DNA of 64,000 nt from Candidatus Latescibacterota bacterium (GCA_022823465.1 JAJEHX010000040.1:1-64000); one strand, 5' to 3'. Positions 7,543-17,410 are shown, counted from the stretch's first letter. Translations and numbers: made by a program. The notes: generated by a model not told the origin, from the letters alone.

Positions 7543-9271
7543 ACTGCAGCACTCCTTCGATATATTCCTCTATGTCGCCCGCCTTGAAGGGCAGCCCCGT
7601 AATGATGTTGAACCGCTGCAGGGAAACGGCCAGGCGGCCCTGAAGGTAATTCGCGAATTGCCCGCTGGCGTTCAGTTCCACCACCGATACCACCGGTATG
7701 GATTCAATGAAGGCGCGGGCCTCCTTCTCCGGCAGAGGATGCAACATCTTGAAAATCAGGGCGGCGACCTTGTACCCCTTCGCCAGCGTCCGGTCCAGCG
7801 CTTCCAGTATGGGACCCTCCGACGATCCCCAGCCGATCAGCCCGAGTTGGGCGTCCTCCGCACCGTACCGCTGCACGAATCCGGGCTCGTTCACCGCGGA
7901 TTCGATTTTCTGATGCCGCTTTTCGGTCATGCGGATATGGGCTTCGGGCGAGTAGTCGATGTGGGCGTGCTCGTCGTGTTCCAGGCCTGTGGCCACGTAG
8001 TGCTGTCCATGACGGCCCGGCAGGGGCATGGGGGAAATGTAGTCCTCGGTCATCTCGTACCGGTCGAATTCCTGGGGAGATACGCTCCCGTTTCCGTCTG
8101 GCTGCTTGCGCTCGACGACCTCGACCTGGCTCAGATCGGGGCGGGACATGACCTGCGCGCGCTGCGAAAGATGCTGGTCACTGAGCAGGATGACCGGGGT
8201 CTGGTACTTCTCCGCGAGATTGAAGGCCTTGACCGCCGTATAGAAACAGTCTTCGGTATTGGTGGCCGCGATCACGATGCGGGGCGCCTCGCCGTGGGCG
8301 CCGTGGATGGCCAGATTCAGGTCCGACTGCTCCGTCTTGGTGGGCATGCCGGTGCTCGGACCGCCGCGCATGACGTCGACAACAACGAGGGGGATCTCCT
8401 CCATGGTCGCCAGGCCGAGGGCCTCGACCATGAGGGACAGGCCCGGCCCCGCCGTGGCGGTCATCACCTTAGCGCCCGTGAAGGATGCGCCGATAGAAGC
8501 GGTAATGGCCGCGATCTCGTCTTCGGTCTGCATCAGGACGCCGCCCACCCTGGGCATCGCTTTCGCCAGCGTCTCCATCACGTCGCTGGCGGGCGTAATG
8601 GGATAGCCCGCGTAGTACCGGCATCCCGCGGCCAGCGCGCCCATGCAAAGGGCGTCGTTTCCCGTCATGATCAACTGGGCATGGCCGTTCCTCTGGTTCA
8701 CCGGGACCCGAAGCCCCAGATCGATATCGTTGTCGTCGACGTAGATGTAGGCCTGCTTCAAGGCGTTGATGTTGGATTCCAGAAACTCTTTGCGGCGGCC
8801 CCATCGACTCTCGGCCACCATCTGCTTCGCGGATTCGAAGGGAATGCCCAGGCAAGTGGTCAGGACACCGAAGGCCAGCACGTTCTTGGACTTCATCGTC
8901 TTGATGACGGTTTTAGTGATCTTCTGGAGCGGTACGCCGATCTGAGTCAGCTCCAGGCTTTCATCCGCCTCGCATTCGTCGGGATCGAATATCACGACGC
9001 CGGTGGACTTGACCTCTCCCACGTGGATGTCGTAGTTCTCCTGGTTCCAGACCATCAGGATATCGAGGGCGTCGCCCGGCGACCGAACGGGGGTATCCTG
9101 CACCCTGACCTGCGTCATGGATGCGCCGCCCTTGATTTCGGCCGGGAGGTTTTTGAAGGTATAGATATGCAGTCCCGACCGTGCCAGCGCCTCGGCCAGC
9201 ACGTCGCCGACGGTAAGCACGCCTTCGCCGTTCTCCCCGGCTATGCGTATGGTCAGATCCAGTCGATCCAT
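7535..9271 (-). CDS. korA: 2-oxoacid:ferredoxin oxidoreductase, fused gamma-alpha subunit
   Basis: A 578-residue protein with a gamma domain at the N-terminus (GENGEGVLTVGDVLAEAL, about residues 1-190) fused to the alpha domain, marked by YYAGYPITPASDVMETLA and TATAGPGLSLMVEALG. This gamma-alpha fusion is the usual form of two-subunit KorAB enzymes. The ATG at 9271 is preferred over a GTG 15 bases upstream because GAAGGG is well placed for it. It is first in a two-gene operon with korB. Substrate (2-oxoglutarate versus pyruvate) cannot be decided here. Confidence 0.9.
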   Translation of the reverse strand: MDRLDLTIRIAGENGEGVLTVGDVLAEALARSGLHIYTFKNLPAEIKGGASMTQVRVQDTPVRSPGDALDILMVWNQENYDIHVGEVKSTGVVIFDPDECEADESLELTQIGVPLQKITKTVIKTMKSKNVLAFGVLTTCLGIPFESAKQMVAESRWGRRKEFLESNINALKQAYIYVDDNDIDLGLRVPVNQRNGHAQLIMTGNDALCMGALAAGCRYYAGYPITPASDVMETLAKAMPRVGGVLMQTEDEIAAITASIGASFTGAKVMTATAGPGLSLMVEALGLATMEEIPLVVVDVMRGGPSTGMPTKTEQSDLNLAIHGAHGEAPRIVIAATNTEDCFYTAVKAFNLAEKYQTPVILLSDQHLSQRAQVMSRPDLSQVEVVERKQPDGNGSVSPQEFDRYEMTEDYISPMPLPGRHGQHYVATGLEHDEHAHIDYSPEAHIRMTEKRHQKIESAVNEPGFVQRYGAEDAQLGLIGWGSSEGPILEALDRTLAKGYKVAALIFKMLHPLPEKEARAFIESIPVVSVVELNASGQFANYLQGRLAVSLQRFNIITGLPFKAGDIEEYIEGVLQYG

Positions 9272-9322
9272 CAAAGGGCCCTTCACATCCGTCTATCCGG
9301 ACAAATTCCACAAAATCATTTG

Positions 9323-9352
9323 ATTATATATGGTTGGACACCCGAAAGTCAA
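9323..9352 (-). promoter_or_regulatory. Sigma-70-type promoter for korAB
   Basis: Reading leftward, TTGACT (complement of 9347-9352) is followed after 18 bases by a perfect TATAAT (complement of 9323-9328). It sits about 50 bases upstream of the korA start. Confidence 0.65.
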
Positions 9353-9432
9353 TTCTAATCGTCACGGTTCGCAACATTTCCGAACCCTCACGCGCCCCGT
9401 GTGATCGCCCCTGTATCGACCGCGCGAAACAC

Positions 9433-11373
9433 CTACCAGCCATGGATACGGTGTCCCTGTCCGGGGAACCAGATGATATCGACGACATTGGACACGACCA
9501 GTCCCGTGCAGAACCCGACCAGCATGCCGAGGATCAGCGGCTGGACGCTGCGGAAAAGGGCGATGCCGCCGGACCGGAGCAGCAGGACCTTGACGGCCCA
9601 AGCCGCAAAGATGGTAAACGCCCCGTTGTCGATCGCCACGCCCCGGGCGATTGTGAGTCCAACGGGGTGCAGCGGCCAGCCCGGGAACTTGTACCGAAGG
9701 GCGATCAACCCCATCATGAGTAAACCCCCCAGGAAGAACCAGGCGGTTTCCATGACAGACATCCGGGTCGGGTTCTGGATCCATACCTTGACGCTCTCGA
9801 AGAAGTGGATGTTCCCCGTGGTGAAAGCCCACTGGTCGAACTGCGAAGCGCCGACGGTCTCGTACCCGGAATAGACGGTATACGCGGCGCCGACCACGAA
9901 AGCCAGGAAGAAGGCGCCGCAGATCAGCGCGAACATGAGCTTCTTGTCGGTCCAGACCCGGTCCCCCAGCCGGGTGACGTGGGACACGGACACCATGGTA
10001 AAGGTCTTCCAGTTCCGCGCGAAGGCATTGGACAGGCCGAAGGCCGTGAGGGACGATGGATCGATGCCGGACGAACCCACGCCGCGAATGAGGAACTCGT
10101 GGGAGTTCATGGGGAGATCGAGGGCGACCAGGCCGGTCTCCGCCACGATCCGGGACACGCCGACGTAGAAGACGAAGAGGAGAAACAGGAACGGTGCCAT
10201 GATGACGAGGCTCATGCCGGCCATGTGCAGGAAGGCCGCCATGTAGGCGACGCCCAGCACCATGCCCAGGACGGCCGCCCGGTAGGAAAAGAACTCCCCG
10301 GAATCGTCCACGTCCGGCGCCCGTCCCAGGGCCTTTCGCGCCACGTCCCACAGGTGACGGCGGGCGATCCAGAAGCCCCAGAGGACGAAGACGATCAGGG
10401 CGCCGATCTCCTGGAGACGCACCGCGGCGTCCGGCGACGCGCCGGTCTCGAGCAGGCCGACCGCGTTCATGCCGCCGGACTCGAGTATGGCGAAGAGGTG
10501 AAAGACCCATATGCTGAACAGGATGTCCACCGGGGAGAAGAGCGCGAAGCTGAACAGGTACATGTTGACCTTGATCTTGATGGCGGGGAACAGGTGGCCG
10601 ATTACCAGGTCCGTCGCGTAGGGCTGCCCGATGGGGATCACGCCCACGGGGGTGAAGTAGTCGACGATGTTCCACCCGATCACGGCCAGCGGCAGGGAGA
10701 ACCCGATCCAGAAGAGCCGTCCGCGCATGAAGGCCGGCAGGAAGGAGCGGCCCTCGGGTTCGTGAACGATCCCGAAGAGGACCTGGGCCAGCGGGAAGCC
10801 GATCCTTTCATGGACGATCCACTGTTTCCTCAGGATCACCACCAGGCAGGATCCCGCGAAGAACAGGGCGACGAAGAACGTGCCCCACCAGAACAGGGGT
10901 ACGATCCAGGGCCTCCACGGAAGACTGGCGTAGGCGGGCAGGCCCTCGTAGAACCAGCGGATGGTCTGGTCGGCGGGATCGACCAGCAACCAGGCCGGAA
11001 GGTACTGGAAGAAAACCGCTTCCCATTGGTTTTCGGGCGAAGCAAAATAATACGGCGTGGTGATCACACCGATGAAGTAGCTCATGAAGGCGTGGGACGG
11101 TACGGTGGACGCGATCAGGCCGAAGGAAAGGATGACAAGCAGTTCCGACGTGCTGAACGTGGAAACCGGCCGGTACTTGCGCAGCAGTCCGTTTACGACG
11201 ATGACGAAGAACAGGAAGGGCGCCATCAGGGACGCGGAGACATGCTCGAAATCCATGAACGTCCCGCGAACGACCCATACATTGTAGGGGATCCACAGGC
11301 TGATGAAAACGGCCAGGACGATACCGACCAGGATCGAGCGGAAAGTCACGCGGCGGTGGTCTTGCATCTGCAT
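9433..11373 (-). CDS. Large polytopic membrane protein, DUF6785/DUF6784-like
   Basis: A 646-residue protein with at least twelve hydrophobic segments spread over the whole length and no soluble domain. I chose the ATG at 11373 (MQMQDHRRVTF), which puts a short basic stretch before the first membrane helix (ILVGIVLAVFISLWIPYNVW); the frame is open further upstream but that extension reads as non-protein sequence. Conserved-looking features are the NEW-type loop after helix 4 and VSRIVAETGLVALDLPMN. I believe it belongs to the DUF6785/DUF6784 group common in Planctomycetes-like and Poribacteria-like genomes, whose function is unknown; transport is a guess. It diverges from the hydrolase gene at 11434. 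Confidence 0.7.
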   Translation of the reverse strand: MQMQDHRRVTFRSILVGIVLAVFISLWIPYNVWVVRGTFMDFEHVSASLMAPFLFFVIVVNGLLRKYRPVSTFSTSELLVILSFGLIASTVPSHAFMSYFIGVITTPYYFASPENQWEAVFFQYLPAWLLVDPADQTIRWFYEGLPAYASLPWRPWIVPLFWWGTFFVALFFAGSCLVVILRKQWIVHERIGFPLAQVLFGIVHEPEGRSFLPAFMRGRLFWIGFSLPLAVIGWNIVDYFTPVGVIPIGQPYATDLVIGHLFPAIKIKVNMYLFSFALFSPVDILFSIWVFHLFAILESGGMNAVGLLETGASPDAAVRLQEIGALIVFVLWGFWIARRHLWDVARKALGRAPDVDDSGEFFSYRAAVLGMVLGVAYMAAFLHMAGMSLVIMAPFLFLLFVFYVGVSRIVAETGLVALDLPMNSHEFLIRGVGSSGIDPSSLTAFGLSNAFARNWKTFTMVSVSHVTRLGDRVWTDKKLMFALICGAFFLAFVVGAAYTVYSGYETVGASQFDQWAFTTGNIHFFESVKVWIQNPTRMSVMETAWFFLGGLLMMGLIALRYKFPGWPLHPVGLTIARGVAIDNGAFTIFAAWAVKVLLLRSGGIALFRSVQPLILGMLVGFCTGLVVSNVVDIIWFPGQGHRIHGW

Positions 11374-11433
11374 GTCCAACCAGTTGGAATGCGCCGGGTC
11401 CGCCCGCCGGACGGCGCTTGAGGAGATGGACTG

Positions 11434-12612
11434 ATGCCCGGGAACGTGTACGAGCCCGATACGCTGAACCGGCTGTACCGGACCGGCGGCGGCGATCCCG
11501 TGGATGACGGACGCTGCCGGTTGCGTCGCCCGCGGTTCGATTCCCGCTGGACCGGCCTCCTGCTGCCGGAAGACCGAGGGATCGTGGAAAACCGCGGTTT
11601 CAATTACCTCATGGTGGAACCGGTCGATCTGCCCGCCGAAGGCGCCGATGAAGTCCTGGTCATCCTTCACGGACTCAACGAGGGCAGCTACGGCCGGATG
11701 CTGCCCTGGGCCTGCAGTTTCGCCCTGCGGCTGCACATCCCCGTGATTCTGTTTCCCCTGTCCTTCCACGTCGGAAGGCGGTCGGACCGCTGGCGTACCC
11801 CGGAACAGACCCGGATCGCCGCGCAACGCGCCGCCATGGCCGGCAACGGGCGGTCTAGTCCCTTCAACGGCCGCATAAGCGAACGGCTGAGCCAGGCGCC
11901 CGAGCGATATATGCTCGGCGGGCTGCAGTCCTATCTGGACGCCGTGGACCTGGCGGACCGCATCGACGCGGGCGGACACGACGGCTGCAGAACCGGAGCA
12001 GGCGTGCGTTTCCTGGGCTACTCGGCCGGCGGCTATCTGGCCCTGGTCCTGTTGCTGGCCGATCCCGGAGGCCGGTTCTCCGAATCCCGCGCCGCCCTCT
12101 TCGCTTCCGGCGCACCCCTGAACGGCATCCGGCCCGAAAGCCTGTTCATCATGGACGATGCGGCCGCACAGCGCCTGTCAGCGTACCTGGGGGAACGGTC
12201 GTTTCTGCCCGGGGCTGTCGATGACCATCATCGGCAACTTACAGAGCCCCCCACGCGCTGGCTGGCGGAGGTGCTGGTCCATGGCGACGGACTGGTGGAA
12301 CGCATGGAGGCCATGGGAGACCGGTTGCTGGTCGTGCTCAATCCCGCCGACCGGGTCATATCGGCCGAGCGGGCGGCCTGGAACCTGCGACCGGCGCCCG
12401 TCCTGCGCCTGGACCTGGGCGTGCACGAGTTTCCCTTCACCACGGAAGATCCGCTGCCCGGCGTCTACAATCGCCGCGCCCCGGAGACACGCACCCTGAT
12501 CAGGAACGTCCGGAACGCCCACCGCATCGGCCCGGACTACAAAGCCGCCTTCGACCGTTTTATACACGAGGTATCGAACTTCCTGTTTCCCGGCCGGCCA
12601 AATCCGGCTTGA
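11434..12612 (+). CDS. Alpha/beta-hydrolase-fold protein, possibly DUF6051 family
   Basis: A 392-residue protein with an oxyanion-side motif VLVILHGLNEGSYGRM and a nucleophile elbow GYSAGG (near residue 195), both typical of alpha/beta hydrolases. A late DRV (near 309) and the histidine in GVHEFPF fit the acid and base of the catalytic triad. The first 55 residues are an extra N-terminal segment. It resembles the uncharacterised DUF6051 group by overall plan, but I cannot confirm this. It has a GAGGAGA ribosome site 8 bases before the ATG. No signal peptide is visible, so it is likely cytoplasmic. Confidence 0.7.
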   Translation: MPGNVYEPDTLNRLYRTGGGDPVDDGRCRLRRPRFDSRWTGLLLPEDRGIVENRGFNYLMVEPVDLPAEGADEVLVILHGLNEGSYGRMLPWACSFALRLHIPVILFPLSFHVGRRSDRWRTPEQTRIAAQRAAMAGNGRSSPFNGRISERLSQAPERYMLGGLQSYLDAVDLADRIDAGGHDGCRTGAGVRFLGYSAGGYLALVLLLADPGGRFSESRAALFASGAPLNGIRPESLFIMDDAAAQRLSAYLGERSFLPGAVDDHHRQLTEPPTRWLAEVLVHGDGLVERMEAMGDRLLVVLNPADRVISAERAAWNLRPAPVLRLDLGVHEFPFTTEDPLPGVYNRRAPETRTLIRNVRNAHRIGPDYKAAFDRFIHEVSNFLFPGRPNPA

Positions 12613-12638
12613 CAACGGTCCTTCGCGCCTCTTATCTA
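12609..12638 (+). promoter_or_regulatory. Candidate sigma-70 promoter for rel/spoT
   Basis: A perfect TTGACA (12609-12614), overlapping the hydrolase stop codon, is followed after 18 bases by TATCTA (12633-12638). It lies about 150 bases upstream of the rel start in an otherwise AT-rich spacer. Confidence 0.4.
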
Positions 12639-12789
12639 TATCTATATAAGGTAACCTATTGTAAATAACCGACGTTACACCTGCAATTCGAATCTGGTCA
12701 ACGCATGGGGCAAGCACTAGTTTAAATTGCCCCTATGCCCTGTCAAGCGACTTCAGGCCGCCTTCCGGTCCGGCCAGGCGAGTGTCCCG

Positions 12790-15048
12790 ATGACTGCGAC
12801 CATTGAAAACGCCCTTACGAACTCCGCGATCGTTCCGGTCCAGGTACTGCTGGAGCAATACGCCATTTCGCATCCGGAGATCGAATCCGACGAGGCGCTG
12901 GAAGCTCAGCTGGACCTCATCGAACGGGCCTATCATTTCAGCACCCTCCACCACGCCGGCCAGGTACGCAAGTCGGGCGAACCCTTCATGGTGCACTGTA
13001 CGCAGGTCGTACTCACGCTGATCGGCCTGCAACTGGACGCCGTGACCATCGCGGCGGGTCTGCTGCACGACGTCGTGGAAGACGTGGAAGAGGTGTCCAT
13101 CGAGCAGTTGGCGGAGGAGTTCGGCGAGGAAGTGGCCGTCCTGGTGAACGGCGTAACCAAGATCACCGGGCTCTCCTTCAGAAGCCAGGAGGAACTCCAG
13201 GCCGAGTACTTCCGCAAGATGCTCGTTTCCATGGCCAAGGACGTGCGGATCATCCTCATCAAACTCGCGGACCGGCTTCACAACATGCGGACGCTGTCCT
13301 TCCTGGAAGAGGAGAAACAACAGCGTATCTCCCTTGAAACCCGGGAAATCTACGCTCCCCTCGCCCACCGGTTCGGCATGGCCAAGATCAAGTCCGAACT
13401 GGAAGACCTCAGCCTGAAATACCTGTCCCCCGACGTATACCGGGATCTCGCGAGCAAACTCGACCAGAAACGGACGGAGCGCGAAGGGTTGATCGACGAG
13501 ATCCGGCAACCCATCGTCAAGGCCCTGAAGGAGGCGGGCATCGACGCCACGGTGAACGGCCGGGCGAAGCACTTCCACAGCATCTACACGAAGATGCAGC
13601 GCCGCAATCGGCCCTTCGAAGAGATCTACGATCTCCTGGCGCTGCGCGTCGTGACCGACACGGTACCCAACTGCTACCACGCGCTGGGTATCATCCATAC
13701 CCTCTACACCCCCATCTTCGACCGCTTCAAGGACTACGTGTCCCGCCCCAAGATGAACATGTACCAGTCCCTCCATACCACGATCATCGCGTCCAACGGG
13801 GAAACGGCCGAGATCCAGATCCGCACGCGGGAGATGGACCGCATCGCGGAAGTGGGGATCGCCGCCCACTGGCTTTACAAGGAAGGAAGGGAAGAGGCCG
13901 GGGACAGCGAAGACCGGCAGGACTGGCTCAGCCAGGCGCTGGACTGGCAGACCGACATGACCGACCCGAAGGAGTTCATGAGTTACCTCCGCATGGACCT
14001 GTACGAAGACGCCATCTTCGTATTCACCCCGCGCGGGGATCTCAAGGAGCTGCCGCAGGGCGCGAGCGTGCTGGACTTCGCTTTCGCCATTCACACCGAT
14101 ATCGGGCTCCACTGCAGCGGAGCGAAGGTGAACGGCAATATCGCGCCGCTGGCCGGGAAGTTGAACAATGGCGACACGGTCACCATTTTCACCTCGCCGC
14201 ACCAGACGCCGAGCTCGTACTGGCTGGACATCGTCAAGACCACCAAGGCCTCGTCCAAGATCCGGTCGTGGTTCAGAAAGGCCACGCTGGAACAGAGCAT
14301 CAGCCTGGGCGAAGACCTGCTGGACCGGGAACTGAAGCGGCTCAAAGTCAAACGCAAGGTGTCCGATGAACTGGAGGCCCTCGCGAAGGAGTACGGGCTG
14401 TCTGACGCGAGCCGCCTCTACGCCGCCATCGGCCGTGGCGAGTATTCCGCCGCCCAGGTCGCCCAGAGACTGCTCCCCGATGAACCCGCTGACGAAGAGG
14501 AACCGCCTAAAGCGTCGGTCTTGACCCGGTTCGTGGACCGGATGCGCCGGTCCCGGGGCGGGGTCAAGGTCACGGGCATCGACAACCTGATGATCCGGTT
14601 CGCGCAGTGCTGCCAGCCGGTCCCGGGAGATCCGATCATCGGGTTCATTACCCGCGGCCGCGGCGTGACGGTGCATAACAAGGAGTGCACGAATATCGTG
14701 GACGACCTGGAACGGCGGCTCGAGGTGCACTGGGACGTGGAGAAAGACCAGTTCTTCGTCGTCGGCCTGCGTATCTACGGCACCGACCGGCCCGGCCTGC
14801 TCAACGAGCTCTCCAGGACGATTTCCGACGCCGGCATCAACATCACCCACGCCGCGATGGACACGACGGACGGGCTGGCGGACGGCAATTTCGGCATCGA
14901 GGTGGAACATCTCAGCCAGCTGGAACGCCTGATCGTCCGCATCAACAAGATCAAAGGCGTGGAACGGGTGGAACGGGAAACCGGTGTGAAACAGGGCGGC
15001 GTATCGGAAGACGTCTTCGATCACCTCGACCAGGCGCCCGAAAACTGA
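12790..15048 (+). CDS. Bifunctional (p)ppGpp synthetase/hydrolase, RelA/SpoT family
   Basis: A 752-residue long RSH protein with all domains. The HD hydrolase domain contains HHAGQVRKSGEPFMVHC and LLHDVVEDV. The synthetase domain contains RFKDYVSRPKMNMYQSLHT and QIRTREMD. The TGS domain starts at DAIFVFTPRGDLKELP, a cysteine-containing segment (FAQCCQPVPGDPIIG) follows, and the C-terminus is an ACT domain. The intact HDVVEDV motif means the hydrolase should be active, so this is probably the cell's only long RSH and controls the stringent response. ATG 12790 is used; an upstream TTG at 12727 is less likely. Confidence 0.95.
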   Translation: MTATIENALTNSAIVPVQVLLEQYAISHPEIESDEALEAQLDLIERAYHFSTLHHAGQVRKSGEPFMVHCTQVVLTLIGLQLDAVTIAAGLLHDVVEDVEEVSIEQLAEEFGEEVAVLVNGVTKITGLSFRSQEELQAEYFRKMLVSMAKDVRIILIKLADRLHNMRTLSFLEEEKQQRISLETREIYAPLAHRFGMAKIKSELEDLSLKYLSPDVYRDLASKLDQKRTEREGLIDEIRQPIVKALKEAGIDATVNGRAKHFHSIYTKMQRRNRPFEEIYDLLALRVVTDTVPNCYHALGIIHTLYTPIFDRFKDYVSRPKMNMYQSLHTTIIASNGETAEIQIRTREMDRIAEVGIAAHWLYKEGREEAGDSEDRQDWLSQALDWQTDMTDPKEFMSYLRMDLYEDAIFVFTPRGDLKELPQGASVLDFAFAIHTDIGLHCSGAKVNGNIAPLAGKLNNGDTVTIFTSPHQTPSSYWLDIVKTTKASSKIRSWFRKATLEQSISLGEDLLDRELKRLKVKRKVSDELEALAKEYGLSDASRLYAAIGRGEYSAAQVAQRLLPDEPADEEEPPKASVLTRFVDRMRRSRGGVKVTGIDNLMIRFAQCCQPVPGDPIIGFITRGRGVTVHNKECTNIVDDLERRLEVHWDVEKDQFFVVGLRIYGTDRPGLLNELSRTISDAGINITHAAMDTTDGLADGNFGIEVEHLSQLERLIVRINKIKGVERVERETGVKQGGVSEDVFDHLDQAPEN

Positions 15049-15151
15049 CTCCCGGGTCTTGAAAAACCGGGGGCGGGCCGGCCGCACGTGACGCACTGTA
15101 TGCCCTGACCACAGTTCCACCCGCACACACCCATTCAGATGGATCAACCGC

Positions 15152-16423
15152 GTGACTTCTCCTGACATACCCGACGACTCCGGGCATCTCTTTGCCGACC
15201 TGCCGTATGAATGCCATGATGACGCTCCCGTGTCGCGGAGAGACTTTCTCCGGGGCGGCTTGACGGGCGCGGCCGCATTGGCGGCGGGACTTCATGCTCC
15301 CGAATCGGTTGCAGCCCAGCTTTCGGGTCGTCGTCCCGCGGATGTAAAGAGCGTGGGGGTCCAGGCGGGCCGGGTACGGCTGGCCTTCAACGAGAACCCC
15401 CTGGGCGCCTCCCCTGCGGCCATAGAGGCCGTGCTCAAGCACCAGGACTGGATGAACCGGTACGACTACACGACGACCCTTCAGCAGGCGATCATCCGGC
15501 ACCACGGCCTGGACATCCCCCGCCCGTCGGGCTTCGATTTCAAGGCCACCGGCGACCGCGATGGCCTGATGCTGGGCGTGGGAACGACCGAGCTGCTCCA
15601 GATCCTGGCCCTGCAGGCGCTGATGAAACACGGCGAAGTCGTGGAAGCCCTCCCTTCCTACGGCCAGGTTACGCGCGTCGGCGACGAACTGCGCGACGCG
15701 GGCCACGAGGTGCGGGCGCGCCGGTCGTCCGTTCTCCCTGACGGGAACCACGATCTCGAGGACATGGGTAAGCAGATTGGCGACCGCACGGGCCTGGTCA
15801 TCATCTGCAACCCTCATAACCCCACCGGGGCCCTGCTGCCCCATGAACGGATCCTGGATTTCATCGACCAAGTGCCGCCGCACGTCCTCGTGGCCATCGA
15901 CGAGGTCTACGTTCATTTCGTCCGCGACCCGGAATACCGGGACTTCATCGAAGTCGCCAGGGAACGGGAGAACGTGATCGTGCTCCGGACCTTCTCCAAG
16001 GTGTACGGCCTCGGCGGCATCCGCGTGGGTTACGCCGTCGCCCACCGGGACGTGATCTACCGCCTCGCGCCTTTCTCCATGGGGCTCCTGGCCCGGAACG
16101 TCCTGTCCGTCCACGCGGCCGCCGCGGCGCTGGGCGACGATGAACACGTCAGGCGGTCCCTGCAGGCCGTCTGGGACGGAAACGACTACCTTACCGCCGA
16201 GCTGGAACGGCTCGGCGCCCGGGTCGTGCCCAGCCATGCCTGTTTTCTCTGGGCCGACTTCGGCCGGGAGACGCAACGCATCGTCCGCGAATTGTGGTCC
16301 AGGCGGGTCATGGTCCGCGCGGGCGCCGGCCAGTGGGCGTCACCGAACCATATCCGCATCTCGACGGGTTCGAGGGAAGAAAATGAAGCCTTCATCTGGG
16401 CACTGGAACGGACCCTCGGATAA
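15152..16423 (+). CDS. HisC-like class I/II aminotransferase with Tat signal
   Basis: A 423-residue fold-type I PLP enzyme. The histidinol-phosphate aminotransferase signature AFNENPLGASPAA lies near residue 76, the PLP-binding pocket has CNPHNPTGALLP and DEVYVHF, and the Schiff-base lysine is in RTFSKVYGLGGIRVGYA. Unusually, it has a twin-arginine signal near residues 28-48 (SRRDFLRGGLTGAAALAAG), implying export in a folded state. The start is a GTG at 15152; a second in-frame GTG at 15230 would put the arginine pair right at the N-terminus. It overlaps the next gene by 41 bases. A histidine-biosynthesis role is doubtful for an exported enzyme. Confidence 0.85.
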   Translation: MTSPDIPDDSGHLFADLPYECHDDAPVSRRDFLRGGLTGAAALAAGLHAPESVAAQLSGRRPADVKSVGVQAGRVRLAFNENPLGASPAAIEAVLKHQDWMNRYDYTTTLQQAIIRHHGLDIPRPSGFDFKATGDRDGLMLGVGTTELLQILALQALMKHGEVVEALPSYGQVTRVGDELRDAGHEVRARRSSVLPDGNHDLEDMGKQIGDRTGLVIICNPHNPTGALLPHERILDFIDQVPPHVLVAIDEVYVHFVRDPEYRDFIEVARERENVIVLRTFSKVYGLGGIRVGYAVAHRDVIYRLAPFSMGLLARNVLSVHAAAAALGDDEHVRRSLQAVWDGNDYLTAELERLGARVVPSHACFLWADFGRETQRIVRELWSRRVMVRAGAGQWASPNHIRISTGSREENEAFIWALERTLG

Positions 16424-17339
16424 GTCGCCCGCATCGCCTTCGACATCTTTGAAGCCGCCCGGTACGTCCGGGCGCGGGAAGGCATCCTCCGCCAGACCGC
16501 TCCCTGTCAGCATCATCATACCGACTTTAAACGAAGCCACGACGATCGAAGCCTGTCTGGCCCAGTTCGATTGGGGTTCGGGCGGGTCGAGCGGACGGGG
16601 TGGATCGGATGATCCGGACGGACGGGATGGTTCGATTGAACCGGGCAGCCGGGACGATCCTGATGATCGCGGCGATACGGGCGGTTCGGGCCGGGTGGAT
16701 GGACCGGGTGAGCCAGGTGGACCGGGCAAAACGGGACCGCTGGAGATCATCGTCGTGGACGGCGGAAGCGACGATGGCACGCCGGAGATCGTGAGGTCAC
16801 GCCCCGGAGCAAGGCTCATCGAGTCTGGCACGCGCGGACGGGCGGTTCAAATGAACGCGGGGGCCGCGGCTTCATCGGGAGACGTGCTGCTATTCCTCCA
16901 CGCCGACACCCGGCTTCCGGTGAGCTGGCGCACGTGCGTGACTGAATCGATCTGCGGACGCGGCATGGCGGGAGGACGGTTCCGTTTCGACGTCGCCCAT
17001 GCGGGCCGGATATACCGGTGGATCGCGGGGGGCACCAACTTCCGTTCGCGCTTCCTGGGCATTACCTACGGGGACCAGGCCATCTACGTCACGCGGGGGG
17101 CCTTCGAAGCGGTAGGAGGATTTCCCGAGATACAGGTCTTTGAGGACGCCCGATTCGCCGACCGGTTGAAGCAAGCCGGCGGACTGGACTGGATCGACGA
17201 AGCCGTACTGACTTCCGCACGGCGCTGGGAACGCCGCGGGCCGGTTCGCACGCTGCTGCTGACCTGGCTCCTGCGGCTGCTATATACCCTTTTCATCCCG
17301 CCCAGGTTCCTGGCGCGATTCTATGGGGTGGTCAGATAG
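16383..17339 (+). CDS. Family 2 glycosyltransferase (TIGR04283-like) with low-complexity insert
   Basis: A 318-residue GT-A glycosyltransferase. SIIIPTLNEATTIEACL opens the fold, LEIIVVDGGSDDGTPEIV gives the nucleotide-binding strand, and GRAVQMNAGAAASSGDVLLF followed by HADTRLP is the family hallmark ending in the metal-binding D-x-D-like segment. Between the first helix and the second strand an insert of roughly 55 residues rich in Gly, Asp, Ser, Arg and Pro interrupts what is normally a short loop. The ATG at 16383 lies inside the aminotransferase gene; a TTG at 16449 is an alternative start. The C-terminal helix (LLLTWLLRLLYTLFIPP) suggests membrane association. Confidence 0.82.
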   Translation: MKPSSGHWNGPSDKSPASPSTSLKPPGTSGRGKASSARPLPVSIIIPTLNEATTIEACLAQFDWGSGGSSGRGGSDDPDGRDGSIEPGSRDDPDDRGDTGGSGRVDGPGEPGGPGKTGPLEIIVVDGGSDDGTPEIVRSRPGARLIESGTRGRAVQMNAGAAASSGDVLLFLHADTRLPVSWRTCVTESICGRGMAGGRFRFDVAHAGRIYRWIAGGTNFRSRFLGITYGDQAIYVTRGAFEAVGGFPEIQVFEDARFADRLKQAGGLDWIDEAVLTSARRWERRGPVRTLLLTWLLRLLYTLFIPPRFLARFYGVVR

Positions 17340-17410
17340 AAGCCTCGACCTCTGCATGCATCGTATGACCCAGGAATTACGTGATACGACACGGAATAAA
17401 GACCGGTCGA

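Noticed and set aside
11531-11546. tRNA T-arm-like sequence GCGGTTCGATTCCCGC
   Set aside because: No acceptor stem, D-arm or anticodon arm fits around it, and it lies in the coding frame of the hydrolase gene.
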